This document shows, one piece after another, positions 41,591-50,900 of a stretch of 64,000 bases of DNA. The DNA lies in the NCBI GenBank assembly GCA_038131955.1, contig JAYPQK010000009.1:248001-312000 (forward strand), read 5' to 3'. Every line of letters begins with the position of its first letter. Position 1 is the stretch's first letter. A model generated the notes under the pieces. That model did no database searches and was not told the origin of the DNA. It was given only the letters and a program-made list of their open reading frames with translations. This stretch comes from SHAN690 sp038131955 (lineage in GTDB: Bacteria; Bacteroidota; Bacteroidia; Flavobacteriales_G; Salibacteraceae). The position numbers were made by a program, and so were the translations under genes.

Positions 41591-42978
41591 TGCAACGCTT
41601 GATAAGTGTTCTATCTGATCTACGTACGTGGCTTGTACTCGCATTTGTCCATCGATTGATCACGATCACTCAGGCTCCACTAGAATCTGCGCACAATTGG
41701 AGGCAGGCCATGATGTGCATGGTGGCTCGAAACTTCTATGAGGTAGACCCCAATATTTTTTACCCTCGGATCGACTCCCCCGGCAATCTTTCCGGAGTCA
41801 CCGGTATGGAGTTTCCTTTACTCAACTACTTGATATACTTAGTTGCTCTGGTGTTTGACTATGACCACTGGTATGGAAGATTGATCAACCTTTTGATCAG
41901 TACATTAGGAATCTATGCCATTTATAAATACCTCTCAGGTTTTTACCAAAGGCGGGTGGTCTTTGCAACGAGCATTGCATTGTTGTTTTCCATCTACTAT
42001 TACTACAGCAGGAAGGTAATGCCTGATATGTTCGCGGTGAGCCTTGTGTTCATAGGGCTGTGGGCGTGGAGCAAGTATGTCAATGACGGGCGACTGAAAT
42101 GGCTGTTGTTTGGGGTGATTTCAATGCTCTTTGGTGTATTGAGCAAGCTTCCGATCGTTGCCGCACTTCCACTGATCTGGCCACTAATTTTTCAAGCCAA
42201 CAGAAGGCAAAGAGTGATCCTGATCACATCCTTGTTCTTGGTAGGTGTGCTCGTAGCGATGTGGTATTTTGCTTGGGTACCACACCTGAAGGAGCTGGGA
42301 AAAACCGATCGCTATTTCATGGGTTCATCATTGTACGAAACGTTAGGGTATTTGGTAGCAGACCCGCTCAGAGTCCTGGCCGTGTTCTACCAGTACGCCG
42401 TTGGGATATCTGGCTTCTTGGCAATGCTTGTGGGACTCTACTTCCTCCTGTTATATGGTCTCAGGGAAAGGTTGATGTTTATCTCTGCGCTGCTGTTGGT
42501 CTTGGTGATCCTATTTGTTTCGGGTGATCGATTTTATGAACACCACTACTACATCATTCCGTTCGTTCCGTTCATGGCATTGGCTATTGGTATGGCGACC
42601 GATAAATTGAAAGGCGGGTGGTTTGCACTCGTATTGGTAGTCATTAGTGCGGAAGGGATCATTCGAAGATGGGATGATCAGTTCATCAAGTCGGGGAAGG
42701 AGATCGTTAATCTCGAAGAAATAATTGCTCCTTATGTCGCGAAAGACCAGACGATTGTAGTCAATAGTGAGGAGATTCCAACACCGCTCTATTTCGCTCA
42801 TCGGCGAGGTTGGGTTACCTGGAATCAAAGTTTGATGCAGCCGGGGTTTCGAGAAAAATTGAAGACGCAGGGCTGTGGGTTTGTTCTTGTCCTGAAGAAG
42901 AGGTTTGGTTCCGAGGTCAGGCTTCCTCTTCCTTTAGAGTTGGAGAACGACCTGCTCATCCTTTATCGGCTCGAATGA
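41590..42978 (+). CDS. Polytopic glycosyltransferase-like membrane protein (ArnT/GT39-related)
   Basis: A 462-residue protein with about ten or eleven hydrophobic spans. After the first span comes an extracytoplasmic loop with ITQAPLESAHNWRQAMMCM and, further on, GVTGMEFPLLNYLIYL, which resemble the catalytic acidic loop of lipid-linked-sugar glycosyltransferases of the ArnT/PMT (GT-C) clan. A soluble C-terminal part (about 375-462) follows the last span. It would move a sugar from a polyprenyl-phosphate donor to an unknown acceptor on the periplasmic side. It is translationally coupled to the LD-carboxypeptidase gene (TGATG). Confidence 0.7.
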   Translation: MQRLISVLSDLRTWLVLAFVHRLITITQAPLESAHNWRQAMMCMVARNFYEVDPNIFYPRIDSPGNLSGVTGMEFPLLNYLIYLVALVFDYDHWYGRLINLLISTLGIYAIYKYLSGFYQRRVVFATSIALLFSIYYYYSRKVMPDMFAVSLVFIGLWAWSKYVNDGRLKWLLFGVISMLFGVLSKLPIVAALPLIWPLIFQANRRQRVILITSLFLVGVLVAMWYFAWVPHLKELGKTDRYFMGSSLYETLGYLVADPLRVLAVFYQYAVGISGFLAMLVGLYFLLLYGLRERLMFISALLLVLVILFVSGDRFYEHHYYIIPFVPFMALAIGMATDKLKGGWFALVLVVISAEGIIRRWDDQFIKSGKEIVNLEEIIAPYVAKDQTIVVNSEEIPTPLYFAHRRGWVTWNQSLMQPGFREKLKTQGCGFVLVLKKRFGSEVRLPLPLELENDLLILYRLE

Positions 42979-43052
42979 TATCCTGCAACTTCTCAAAAAC
43001 CATCTGCAGTATTTGCCAATCGGGCTAGGAATTGATTCGATTCCTTTGATCT

Positions 43053-43415
43053 ATGGCGGCACATAATGAACTAGGAGAATTGGGCGAGGGTCTGGCAGTG
43101 GAAATGCTCGGCAGAAAGGGTTATGACATACTTGAGCGAAATTGGGTTTTCGGTAAGGAAGAGATCGATATCATCGCTATCCATGAGGGTGTTTTAGTGA
43201 TCGTCGAAGTGAAGACCCGAAACTCCGACTACTTCGGTCCCCCGGAACAAGCCGTCTCCAAAGCGAAGCAGAATCACCTGATCAGGGCAGCTAATGCCTA
43301 CGTGCGGAAATATGATCTCGATTTCGAGGTGCGCTTCGATGTCGTAGGCGTCATCTTGAATGCCAAAGAGGAAAGGCTCAATCACATCGAAGGCGCATTC
43401 CAGCCGAGTTGGTGA
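43053..43415 (+). CDS. YraN family endonuclease-like protein (UPF0102)
   Basis: A 120-residue protein with the YraN core: NELGELGEGLAVEMLGRKGY, EIDIIAIHEGVLVIVEVKTR with the D..ExK catalytic-type residues of restriction-endonuclease-like folds, and the helix AVSKAKQNHLIRAANAYV. Family members are found next to cell-wall and translation genes; the in vivo substrate is unclear. Start at ATG 43053, 74 bp after the glycosyltransferase stop. It is convergent with the DUF2279 gene, whose stop begins at the next base. Confidence 0.92.
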   Translation: MAAHNELGELGEGLAVEMLGRKGYDILERNWVFGKEEIDIIAIHEGVLVIVEVKTRNSDYFGPPEQAVSKAKQNHLIRAANAYVRKYDLDFEVRFDVVGVILNAKEERLNHIEGAFQPSW

Positions 43416-44384
43416 TCAGAAATACAAGGGGTGAGCAATGATCCCTCGCTCCGTGTTCCACTCCAGTGCAGGGAAGGGAAACTTGATCAAGCTGACCACG
43501 GGTCGAATCCAAACTAAGTAGGGAGGAAGGTTCACATGGTCGAGGTCGATATCGAGCGAGATCAACAGTTGTCGTTCGCGTGTTATGTTGGACATGTAGA
43601 GCATTTCACCTTCGCCATCAGCAATGTTCCATGTATTACTCTCTGCACCCAACACGCCATTGATGCTGTAGCCCAAAGACAAATTCAGCCATTTTGGAAA
43701 TCGATCGGGCTTTCCGACCATCGACCAGACATTGGCGCTGAGCCAGTAAGTCTGACCGTTATAGTCCTTTAACCATTGCTCGTGCAAGCCTTTCCCAAAT
43801 AGGCTTTGAGCGCGTTGTACTTCTAGGTAGTTGTCACCAAAATCGCTCATCTGATCCAAGCCACTTGGCCAGAAGCTGTATTTCAGTTTGAAACGTAGTT
43901 CGTCCCAAAGCATCTGCTGACCTAGGAAGGTTCCGGCTCCGATCGTGTTGAAGCCGAGATCGTACATGCTAAATCCCCAACCTTCGGAGAATCCATCCAT
44001 CACCTCTACGGTAAGCTGGTAGCCAAAAGCCATCCCAGCTGCCCACCACATGCTAGACTTTTTACTCGCGCCCGTCCACCGATTGATCCGGTATAGGTCC
44101 GCAGCGATTTGATAATTGGTAGCACTGTGACCGATCTTGTCCATTTGCATCCATCCCTTCCAGTCGTCAAACAATCGGAAGCCACCCGATTGGTAATCTT
44201 GATACCAGGCAAATTGGAGTGCGCCTAGGGTGCACACGGTGGTTACTCCTTGAAAGACGATGTTCGTGGTCCTCCTCTTTGAGTTTAAGGAGTCAGCGTG
44301 TTCAAAGATGGACTGGCCTACCGCTGCCTGGGTAGAGCAGAGTAGCAATAAGACGAGCCTAAGGTTTTGTAGCAACAATCGCAT
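43416..44384 (-). CDS. DUF2279 (YfiM-like) outer membrane protein
   Basis: About 322 residues with a signal peptide (MRLLLQNLRLVLLLLCSTQA then AVGQ). The DUF2279 region has WKGWMQMDKIGHSATNYQIA near residue 75, MAFGYQLTVEVMDGFSEGWG and FNTIGAGTFLGQQ, matching YfiM-type exported proteins of unknown function. Strand-like repeats towards the C-terminus suggest outer membrane association. I prefer the ATG at 44384 to one three codons upstream. Its first 26 bp overlap the 3' end of the methyltransferase gene. Confidence 0.88.
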   Translation of the reverse strand: MRLLLQNLRLVLLLLCSTQAAVGQSIFEHADSLNSKRRTTNIVFQGVTTVCTLGALQFAWYQDYQSGGFRLFDDWKGWMQMDKIGHSATNYQIAADLYRINRWTGASKKSSMWWAAGMAFGYQLTVEVMDGFSEGWGFSMYDLGFNTIGAGTFLGQQMLWDELRFKLKYSFWPSGLDQMSDFGDNYLEVQRAQSLFGKGLHEQWLKDYNGQTYWLSANVWSMVGKPDRFPKWLNLSLGYSINGVLGAESNTWNIADGEGEMLYMSNITRERQLLISLDIDLDHVNLPPYLVWIRPVVSLIKFPFPALEWNTERGIIAHPLYF

Positions 44385-44988
44385 GATAGTCAAACAAAGT
44401 TCCCTTTTTCAGACGAATGGTCCGCTCGATCTTCATGCCTCTTTTTAAGAGGAAGTCAACATACTCTTGAAGATCGTACTGGTGTGGATGAAGTATATCG
44501 AGTGGGATGCGCCGTAGGATCCACTTTGCCCAAGCATGGTTGTGGCTGTCAATGCTCATGACCAAGGTGCCTTTTGGTTTCAGTGCTCTGATCAGTGCAT
44601 CATGAGCTGCGTTAATATCCTCTACGTGATTGATGACGTTCAGACAAAAGATTTGATCGAACTCATCTTTGAAATGCAAGTCTTCAAGTCCCATTTCAAA
44701 AAAGCTCACGTGAGGATAGGCCGATCGATCAAATTGAACTAGATTGTCGTAGCTCTTGAGGAGAGGGTCGATGGCCGACACATGTTGCTCGGTCAAGATC
44801 GTGTAGATACCGGCCGGACCACACCCAGCGTCCAAAACATGAGCTCCTTCCCGAAGGTCGACCTCGATTCTTCGAAGGAAGTCAATCCAATACGCACGCT
44901 TCCAATTCAAGTAGGCTTCCGGACTCTTTTTTCCCAGATACGTTTTCCACCATCTAACCTCAAACCATTGGGCAATTTTCCAGCGCAT
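44359..44988 (-). CDS. Class I SAM-dependent methyltransferase
   Basis: About 209 residues with the Rossmann methyltransferase fold: motif I HVLDAGCGPAGIY near residue 60, then SAIDPLLKSYDNLVQ, an acidic LHFKDEFDQIFCLNVINHVED (motif IV region) and LKPKGTLVMSID. The N-terminus (MRWKIAQWFEVRWWKTYLGK) is amphipathic. The substrate cannot be inferred from sequence; UbiE-like and glycan or lipid methylation are possible. I use ATG 44988, ten codons into the longest frame, because it begins the conserved part. It overlaps the downstream DUF2279 gene. Confidence 0.82.
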   Translation of the reverse strand: MRWKIAQWFEVRWWKTYLGKKSPEAYLNWKRAYWIDFLRRIEVDLREGAHVLDAGCGPAGIYTILTEQHVSAIDPLLKSYDNLVQFDRSAYPHVSFFEMGLEDLHFKDEFDQIFCLNVINHVEDINAAHDALIRALKPKGTLVMSIDSHNHAWAKWILRRIPLDILHPHQYDLQEYVDFLLKRGMKIERTIRLKKGTLFDYHAIVATKP

Positions 44989-45029
44989 GGGACAAAGGTA
45001 AGTCCCTGTGTGATGCACGTTTATTCCCG

Positions 45030-45037
45030 TACCTTTG
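45030..45037 (+). promoter_or_regulatory. Candidate -7 promoter element for the pseudouridine synthase
   Basis: TACCTTTG matches TAnnTTTG and ends 18 bp before ATG 45056, in the divergent gap with the methyltransferase gene. Confidence 0.4.
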
Positions 45038-45055
45038 CAGGTTCAAAACCAATGT

Positions 45056-46351
45056 ATGGCAAAAAAGAGTACCTGGGAGAAGCGCGCGAAAAAAGTGAAG
45101 AAGGAAGAACACATCGTCTTGAGCGGAAAGGCCGGACGCAAGACTTCTTCTTCTAAGCCCGCTGCCGGAAAAGGAAAGCCCACGTCTGAAGCTGATGAAA
45201 AGAAGCCTCAAACACGAGGTGGTAAGCCCGCGAGCGGGCCGAAAACACGAAGTGGAAAATCAACAGACGCACCCCGTTCCAAGGGTGGAAGATCTGGTGA
45301 CGGACCTAGAACAAGAGGAGGGAATTCCTCCGATCGTCCACGATCAAGAGGCGGTGAAGGAGCGGATCGCCCAAGAACACGGGGAGGCGATTCTTCGGAA
45401 GGATCGCGCTCACGTGGTGGAAGATCCTACGAGGGGCCTAAGTTCAAGGGAGGACCCAAAGGAGATCGCTTCAAAGGCCAAGGTTACAAGCGCCGCGACG
45501 AAGAAGATGGGGGCGACGATAAGTTCCGATCAAGAGGAAATGCCAACAAGCAGTTCCGTCAAGGAGATAGAAAGAAATCCTACAATAAGTTCACCAAGGA
45601 CAAGCACTTCGATCGCCCTAAAAAGAAGGCGGCGGACGATGGCTTGGTCCGCTTGAATAAATACCTAGCGATGGCGGGAATTTGTTCTCGTAGAGAAGCT
45701 GATAAGTTCATCGAAGACGGCCTCGTATCCATCAATGGAAAAGTGGTCACGGAGTTGGGTGTGAAGGTGAAGCCGAGCGATACCGTGGAGTACGCTGGAG
45801 AGAAAGTGAAGGCAGAGGCACTTCGCTATATTTTACTCAACAAGCCGAAGGACTGTATCACAACCCTCAACGATGAGCGAGACCGCAGCACGGTAATCGG
45901 ATTGGTGAAGAACGCTTGTAAGGAGCGTGTATTCCCCGTGGGTCGATTGGACCGGAATACAACCGGACTTTTGTTATTGACCAACGATGGTGACTTGGCC
46001 GACAAGCTGGCTCACCCGAGTAACGAGATCAGAAAGGTTTATCATGTGATCACCGATAAGAATGTCACCATTGCCGATCTGAAGAAATTGGAGACTGGAG
46101 TTCAGTTGGAAGATGGAATCGCCAAGGCCGATGCGGCATTGTTTGCCGGTGATGGAAGCGTTCGAAACGAGATCGGAATGGAGATCCACTCCGGTCGAAA
46201 TCGCATCGTACGTCGCATGTTCGAAGCACTTGGTTACGAAGTGACCCGTCTCGACCGCGCGGCTTTTGCTGGACTCAGCAAGAAAGGCCTACCGAGAGGA
46301 AGATGGAGATTCCTCACAGAGAAGGAGGTCGGCTACCTCAAAATGCTCTAA
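45056..46351 (+). CDS. RsuA/RluB family pseudouridine synthase with long RG-rich N-terminus
   Basis: 431 residues. The last 235 form a standard enzyme: an S4 RNA-binding domain (VRLNKYLAMAGICSRREADK, about 198-245) and a catalytic domain with the aspartate in FPVGRLDRNTTGLLLL near residue 297 and the closing GRNRIVRRMFEALGYEVTRL. It isomerises uridine in rRNA, probably 23S (RluB-like). The first 195 residues are disordered and built from degenerate R-(S/T)-(R/K)-G-G units (about ten copies such as GPRTRGGNSSDRPRSRGG) in a lysine-rich background, which should bind RNA. Start ATG 45056. A terminator follows. Confidence 0.92.
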   Translation: MAKKSTWEKRAKKVKKEEHIVLSGKAGRKTSSSKPAAGKGKPTSEADEKKPQTRGGKPASGPKTRSGKSTDAPRSKGGRSGDGPRTRGGNSSDRPRSRGGEGADRPRTRGGDSSEGSRSRGGRSYEGPKFKGGPKGDRFKGQGYKRRDEEDGGDDKFRSRGNANKQFRQGDRKKSYNKFTKDKHFDRPKKKAADDGLVRLNKYLAMAGICSRREADKFIEDGLVSINGKVVTELGVKVKPSDTVEYAGEKVKAEALRYILLNKPKDCITTLNDERDRSTVIGLVKNACKERVFPVGRLDRNTTGLLLLTNDGDLADKLAHPSNEIRKVYHVITDKNVTIADLKKLETGVQLEDGIAKADAALFAGDGSVRNEIGMEIHSGRNRIVRRMFEALGYEVTRLDRAAFAGLSKKGLPRGRWRFLTEKEVGYLKML

Positions 46352-46360
46352 GACTAAAAC

Positions 46361-46396
46361 CGCCCCGTTCATAAGTACATGGATGGGGCGATTTTC
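46361..46396 (+). terminator. Rho-independent terminator after pseudouridine synthase
   Basis: CGCCCCGTTCAT-AAGTAC-ATGGATGGGGCG (46361-46390) forms a 12-bp stem including two G-T pairs, followed by ATTTTC. It starts nine bases after the stop codon. Confidence 0.75.
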
Positions 46397-46452
46397 ACAG
46401 CTTTTAGCGCTGTAGCTTCGAATAATCGATGCAAGGCATCGTTCTATTCGAA

Positions 46453-49149
46453 ATGCGCAAGTTTATCCTTTGGTTTTTCGGTATCATTATCGCCCTCATC
46501 TTGGGAGCGGTAGGCGCCTATTTCCTAGCCAAGAAGTATGAAGAACCGGTGCGTAATTACGTAGTTGGAGAAGTGAATAAGCGTCTTCAGTCCCCGGTGC
46601 ACGTCGCTGATATCAACTTTTCATTAGTCGAGAACTTTCCTTCCGCATCCCTCGTGATGGACAGCGTTTGGGCAACAGAGAATATCGTGAAGATAGGAGA
46701 GCTCGATACGCTCTTCTTCTTTGAAAAGGTCTACCTCAACTTGAACCTGTTCGACATGTTCAAGGGGCAATATCGGATCAATGAGATTGAGGCTCGCGAT
46801 GGCTTTATGCACCTGCTGGTCGATGAGCAGGGATATGACAACTACCATATCTGGGTCAAGAGCCAGGATACAACTGGCTTCTTGCTTGAGTTGGATCGCG
46901 TCCACATCGAACGGGGTGAACTTATATACAAGAACGAATTGCGCCAGCAACTGTATGATCTGACGGCCGAGGACCTCTACTTTAAAGGGCGGTTCTCCGA
47001 TGAGAGCTACACCATGGCTGTATTTGGTCATGGCTTCGTAGACGATATCCAGATCAAGGGAACCCACTACATGCAGCGACGTGATGTAGAGGTCGAAACC
47101 GACTTGGACATCATCAGCGCCGAGGATAGATACGCCTTCCGCAAGGGAAGATTGGTGGTGGATGATAAGCTTTCATTCAACGTATCCGGTGAGTTGGTGG
47201 GTGATGGGGTTGACCTCCATATCATAGGATCCGAGCTGGATGTGATCCGTACGCTCTCGTTGATCCCTTCTGAGAGTCGAGAAGTGTTTGATGACTATTC
47301 TAGTTCTGGCTTTGTGTCCTTTGATTGTACCCTCAACGGGGCTTTTGGAAAGACGGAGAACCCTCGACTCAAGGCTTCCTTTTCTTTGCACGACGCTTCG
47401 ATCAAGAAGAAAGGTAGCAACTGGGAATTGACTGGATTGTCTGGTAAAGGCAGCATCGATAATGGGGATCAACGCTCAATGCCAACGGTGAAGCTGGTAT
47501 TGGATGAGCTGCAAGGAGCGTTGAATGACAATCCTTTCCGAGCTTCCTTCGCGGTGACGAACTTTGTTCAGCCGCACCTCGACGGTTCACTGAAGTTGAG
47601 TTCGGATCTCGCGTCGTTGCGAGAATTCTTTGACATGGAATGGATGGAAGAGGGGGCCGGTGGATTAGAGATAGATGCACAGATCTCGACCACCTTGAAG
47701 AATCCTTCTGAGCCAGCAGCCAGAGACTTCCTCAATTCTAAAGCGAGCGGAACGATCCAAATAACGGATGCCTTTATCAAGCTCAAAGATGACCACCGAC
47801 GCTATAGCGTGACCGATGCTCAGTTCAAGATCGTCAATGACGCCTTGGAGATCGAGCGTTACTTGGGTTCTATCAATGAATGTTCGCTGGAATTGCAGGG
47901 TCGAGCGGATGGATTTTTAGAGTATTTCTTTTCTGAAGGCGGGGTGATCGATATCAAAGGGAAGGTCAAAACGGGAGCCATCAACCTGGAAGAACTCTTT
48001 CCAACCCGATCTGAAAGTCAAAGTGGTATTGTGGTGGCCTTTCCCGGTCGAGCCCAGTGGGATCTGGAGATCGAAAGCGAATCGTTCAGGCAAGGGCAAT
48101 TCGAGGCGAAGGACATTCACGGCCGCTTGCTCATGAATCATTTTAAGGTCGAGGCAAAGGGCTTGCACTTTGATAGCCAAGATGGCTCGGTGGAAGGTAA
48201 AGTAGGAATCTATCGATTTGCAAATAATCAGTTCGGCTTGCGCACCGACTTCACGACACATCAGATCGATATCAAGAAACTGTTTAGCACCTTCAACAAC
48301 TTTGAGCAAGACTACATCACGGCAGAAGTGCTAGAGGGTCGACTGGATGCTGAGATTCAGTTCCAGGCCTTTTGTGACTCGCTGTTGAACATAGAAATGC
48401 AGAGCATTGTGTCTTCTCTGGCACTGGTGGTCAAGGATGGAGCGCTGGTTGGTTTTCAGCCCTTGATCGACGTGGCTGCCGAGATCCGTGATAGACCCAT
48501 GATGAGGCTGTTTGTGGCTACGGATGAGTTGGAGAAGCGCTTGGCCGATGTGCGTTTTGCCACTTTGAAGAATGAGATCAGTATTAGAGAGGGGGTGGTG
48601 ACCATACCCAATATGGAGATTCGATCTTCGGCGGTGAATCTGAATATCAGCGGAACCCACGGCTTTGATGATCGCATAGACTATAAGATGGACTTTGCGC
48701 TTAGTGAGGTGTTGACGCTCAAGGACCGAATGGAACCTTACAACGAGTCTGTCCAGCGAGATGCGGAAGGACGTACGCGGATATTCATGACCATGAAAGG
48801 GACCACGGATGATTTTGAGGTCGATGTGGAGCGGACCACATTGAAAGAGACGTTTAAGGAACGTATCTCCGAAGAGACGAATGCGGTCAAGAATCTCCTG
48901 AAGGATGAGTTCAATGCGATCGCGAAGGATTCTGTGCGAAAGCGAGTGGAAGAACCTCAGGAGTTGCAGATCGAGTTTGATCCGGAAGCCAAGCCGGGAG
49001 ATTCTCTTCCTGAAGAGTCAAAAGGAGTCCCGGTGGACGGTAAGGACGGGGCAGATGGAAAGAAGAAGATCCTTAACAAGCTGATCCAAAAGACCGAGAC
49101 TTACAAGAAGAAATTGAAGGAGGGTGACTTCGAAGACGACGATTTCTGA
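46453..49149 (+). CDS. AsmA-like envelope protein
   Basis: About 898 residues: one N-terminal membrane anchor (FILWFFGIIIALILGAVGAYFL), then a long series of beta-strand repeats typical of AsmA/TamB-like lipid-transfer proteins (VGEVNKRLQSPVHVADINFS at the start, and a C-terminal AsmA domain with GVVTIPNMEIRSSAVNLNIS then GTHGFDDRIDYKMDFALSEV, about 700-780). Such proteins form bridges that help move phospholipid to the outer membrane. The tail after residue 830 is charged and disordered. I prefer ATG 46453 to the ATG 24 bp upstream since it begins the anchor. Confidence 0.85.
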   Translation: MRKFILWFFGIIIALILGAVGAYFLAKKYEEPVRNYVVGEVNKRLQSPVHVADINFSLVENFPSASLVMDSVWATENIVKIGELDTLFFFEKVYLNLNLFDMFKGQYRINEIEARDGFMHLLVDEQGYDNYHIWVKSQDTTGFLLELDRVHIERGELIYKNELRQQLYDLTAEDLYFKGRFSDESYTMAVFGHGFVDDIQIKGTHYMQRRDVEVETDLDIISAEDRYAFRKGRLVVDDKLSFNVSGELVGDGVDLHIIGSELDVIRTLSLIPSESREVFDDYSSSGFVSFDCTLNGAFGKTENPRLKASFSLHDASIKKKGSNWELTGLSGKGSIDNGDQRSMPTVKLVLDELQGALNDNPFRASFAVTNFVQPHLDGSLKLSSDLASLREFFDMEWMEEGAGGLEIDAQISTTLKNPSEPAARDFLNSKASGTIQITDAFIKLKDDHRRYSVTDAQFKIVNDALEIERYLGSINECSLELQGRADGFLEYFFSEGGVIDIKGKVKTGAINLEELFPTRSESQSGIVVAFPGRAQWDLEIESESFRQGQFEAKDIHGRLLMNHFKVEAKGLHFDSQDGSVEGKVGIYRFANNQFGLRTDFTTHQIDIKKLFSTFNNFEQDYITAEVLEGRLDAEIQFQAFCDSLLNIEMQSIVSSLALVVKDGALVGFQPLIDVAAEIRDRPMMRLFVATDELEKRLADVRFATLKNEISIREGVVTIPNMEIRSSAVNLNISGTHGFDDRIDYKMDFALSEVLTLKDRMEPYNESVQRDAEGRTRIFMTMKGTTDDFEVDVERTTLKETFKERISEETNAVKNLLKDEFNAIAKDSVRKRVEEPQELQIEFDPEAKPGDSLPEESKGVPVDGKDGADGKKKILNKLIQKTETYKKKLKEGDFEDDDF

Positions 49150-49231
49150 TTATCCACCTTCACATTTCCTAACGTCTGAATAGAAGGGGTTTCGTTTTAT
49201 TCCCTCAAATTCGTAGCACCTCAATCGCTCC

Positions 49232-50752
49232 ATGGCCCGATCCTTCAATATCTACTCACAGAAGCAACGATGGAAGCTGCTGTTGTTTGCAGCCGCTCTG
49301 GTCTTTGTGGCCCTGTCGCTTTGGTACACGAAGACGTTGGTCGATAAGATCGGTGCGGAAGAACGAACGAAGGTGGAGATCTGGGCTGAAGCGGTGAAGA
49401 AGCGATCGACGCTGGTTCAGTATACCAGTCAGTTGTTTGATAAGCTTCAGTCGGGAGAACGAAAGAAGGTGGAACTCTATCTTGAGGCCACGCGATACCT
49501 CGCTCGGCCTGATATTTCGGACGTGAGCTTTGCACTGAATGTATTGAACGACAATACGACCGTGCCGGTCATTCTCACCAACGAGGAGGGAAATATCACG
49601 TCATTCCGAAACATCGAGATCCCGCCAAATGAGGATCGTCAGCAGTTTCTTCGCTCTGAATTGGATGACATGGCCAGTCAGTATGACCCGATCGAGATCG
49701 CATACTATGGTAATTCGAAGGTCTTCCTCTACTATAAGGACTCTCGACTCTTCTCCGAGTTGAAAACCACGTTTGAGGATCTTCAAGAATCTTTCATTTC
49801 TGAGCTCATGATCAACGCGGCTTCTAGTCCGCTGATCCTGTTGGACTCGGCCACTCGAAAAGTGATCGAAGCAGGTAATGTGGGTGATGCCATACTGGAG
49901 GATCCAAAATTACTCAACGACAAGCTCCAAGAAATGGATGCACAGCACGAACCCTTGGAGGTGGAGATCAATGGAAAGAAGGCTTATGTCTACTATGAGG
50001 ACTCTTTCTTGCTGACTCAGTTGACCTACTATCCATTGGCTCAGTTTGGCATCATTGGTCTGTTCATCATGATCGCGTATCTCTTGTTCAGTACGGCTCG
50101 CAAAGCAGAGCAGAATCAGGTCTGGGTGGGGATGAGCAAAGAGACCGCCCATCAATTGGGAACCCCTTTGTCGTCGATGATCGCGTGGATCGAGCTGTTG
50201 AAGGAGGATGAGAAGAACAAGCAGGTAGCGGAAGAACTCATGAAGGACGTGGAGCGATTGCAAACCGTAACGGATCGCTTTAGCAAGATCGGTTCCCAAC
50301 CTACCTTGGAAGAACAGGACCTGATCGAGTTGTTGAATGAGTCGGTTGATTATTTCAAGCACCGAAATGGGCGGAATGTGGTCTTCTACACAAGCTTCCC
50401 TAATTATCCATTGATCTTGACGTTGAACCGATCCTTATTCGAGTGGGTGATCGAGAACTTGATCAAGAATGCCTTGGATGCCATGGAAGGTAAAGGCAGT
50501 ATTGAGATCCGGGTCGAGGATTTAGGAAGTCGCGTGCATCTTGAGATCAGTGATACCGGTAAAGGCATTCCGGCGAATAAGTTCAAGTCGATCTTTCAGC
50601 CCGGTTATACCTCGAAGAAACGAGGTTGGGGATTAGGTCTTTCGCTGAGCCGACGGATCGTGAAAGAGTATCACGACGGTAAGATCTATGTGCTAAAATC
50701 GGAATTGGGCGTTGGGACCACCTTTAGGATCAGCCTCAAGAAACCTCACTGA
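49232..50752 (+). CDS. Sensor histidine kinase
   Basis: 506 residues. Two membrane spans (about 13-33 and 265-287) flank a 230-residue periplasmic sensor region with two similar sub-repeats (KVFLYYKDSRLFSEL and KAYVYYEDSFLLTQL), suggesting a duplicated or dimeric ligand domain. No HAMP domain is evident. The dimerisation box is SKETAHQLGTPLSSMIAW near residue 306 with the phosphorylated histidine. ATP-binding motifs follow: ENLIKNALDAM (N box), SDTGKGIPAN (G1) and GWGLGLSLSRRIV (G2). No response regulator gene is adjacent, so it is an orphan kinase here. The stimulus is unknown. Confidence 0.92.
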   Translation: MARSFNIYSQKQRWKLLLFAAALVFVALSLWYTKTLVDKIGAEERTKVEIWAEAVKKRSTLVQYTSQLFDKLQSGERKKVELYLEATRYLARPDISDVSFALNVLNDNTTVPVILTNEEGNITSFRNIEIPPNEDRQQFLRSELDDMASQYDPIEIAYYGNSKVFLYYKDSRLFSELKTTFEDLQESFISELMINAASSPLILLDSATRKVIEAGNVGDAILEDPKLLNDKLQEMDAQHEPLEVEINGKKAYVYYEDSFLLTQLTYYPLAQFGIIGLFIMIAYLLFSTARKAEQNQVWVGMSKETAHQLGTPLSSMIAWIELLKEDEKNKQVAEELMKDVERLQTVTDRFSKIGSQPTLEEQDLIELLNESVDYFKHRNGRNVVFYTSFPNYPLILTLNRSLFEWVIENLIKNALDAMEGKGSIEIRVEDLGSRVHLEISDTGKGIPANKFKSIFQPGYTSKKRGWGLGLSLSRRIVKEYHDGKIYVLKSELGVGTTFRISLKKPH

Positions 50753-50788
50753 TCTAGGCTTACCTAACCGATTAATTCTACCTTTCTC

Positions 50789-50880
50789 CTCGCGCAAGGG
50801 ATAGAAGTGGCACCCCGCACCCCGAGTATTCGGGGGAGGAGTAAAACGGATAGCCCGGTCTCGCCGGGCGAGATGCGCTC
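50789..50880 (+). ncRNA. Structured RNA candidate, Flavo-1-like
   Basis: In the 148-bp gap between the kinase and DUF2461 genes, outer GCGC arms (50792-50795 and 50874-50877) enclose two stable hairpins: CCCCGA/TCGGGG (50820-50835) and GCCCGG/CCGGGC (50853-50869), joined by conserved-looking purine-rich single strands (GGGATAGAAGTGG and GGAGTAAAACGGATAGCCCG). From memory this pattern resembles the Flavo-1 class of small RNAs in Flavobacteriia, whose function is unknown. The structure is read from sequence; the class name is an inference. Orientation plus is chosen from the motif. Confidence 0.45.
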
Positions 50881-50900
50881 AATAAGAAAAACAACAATCT

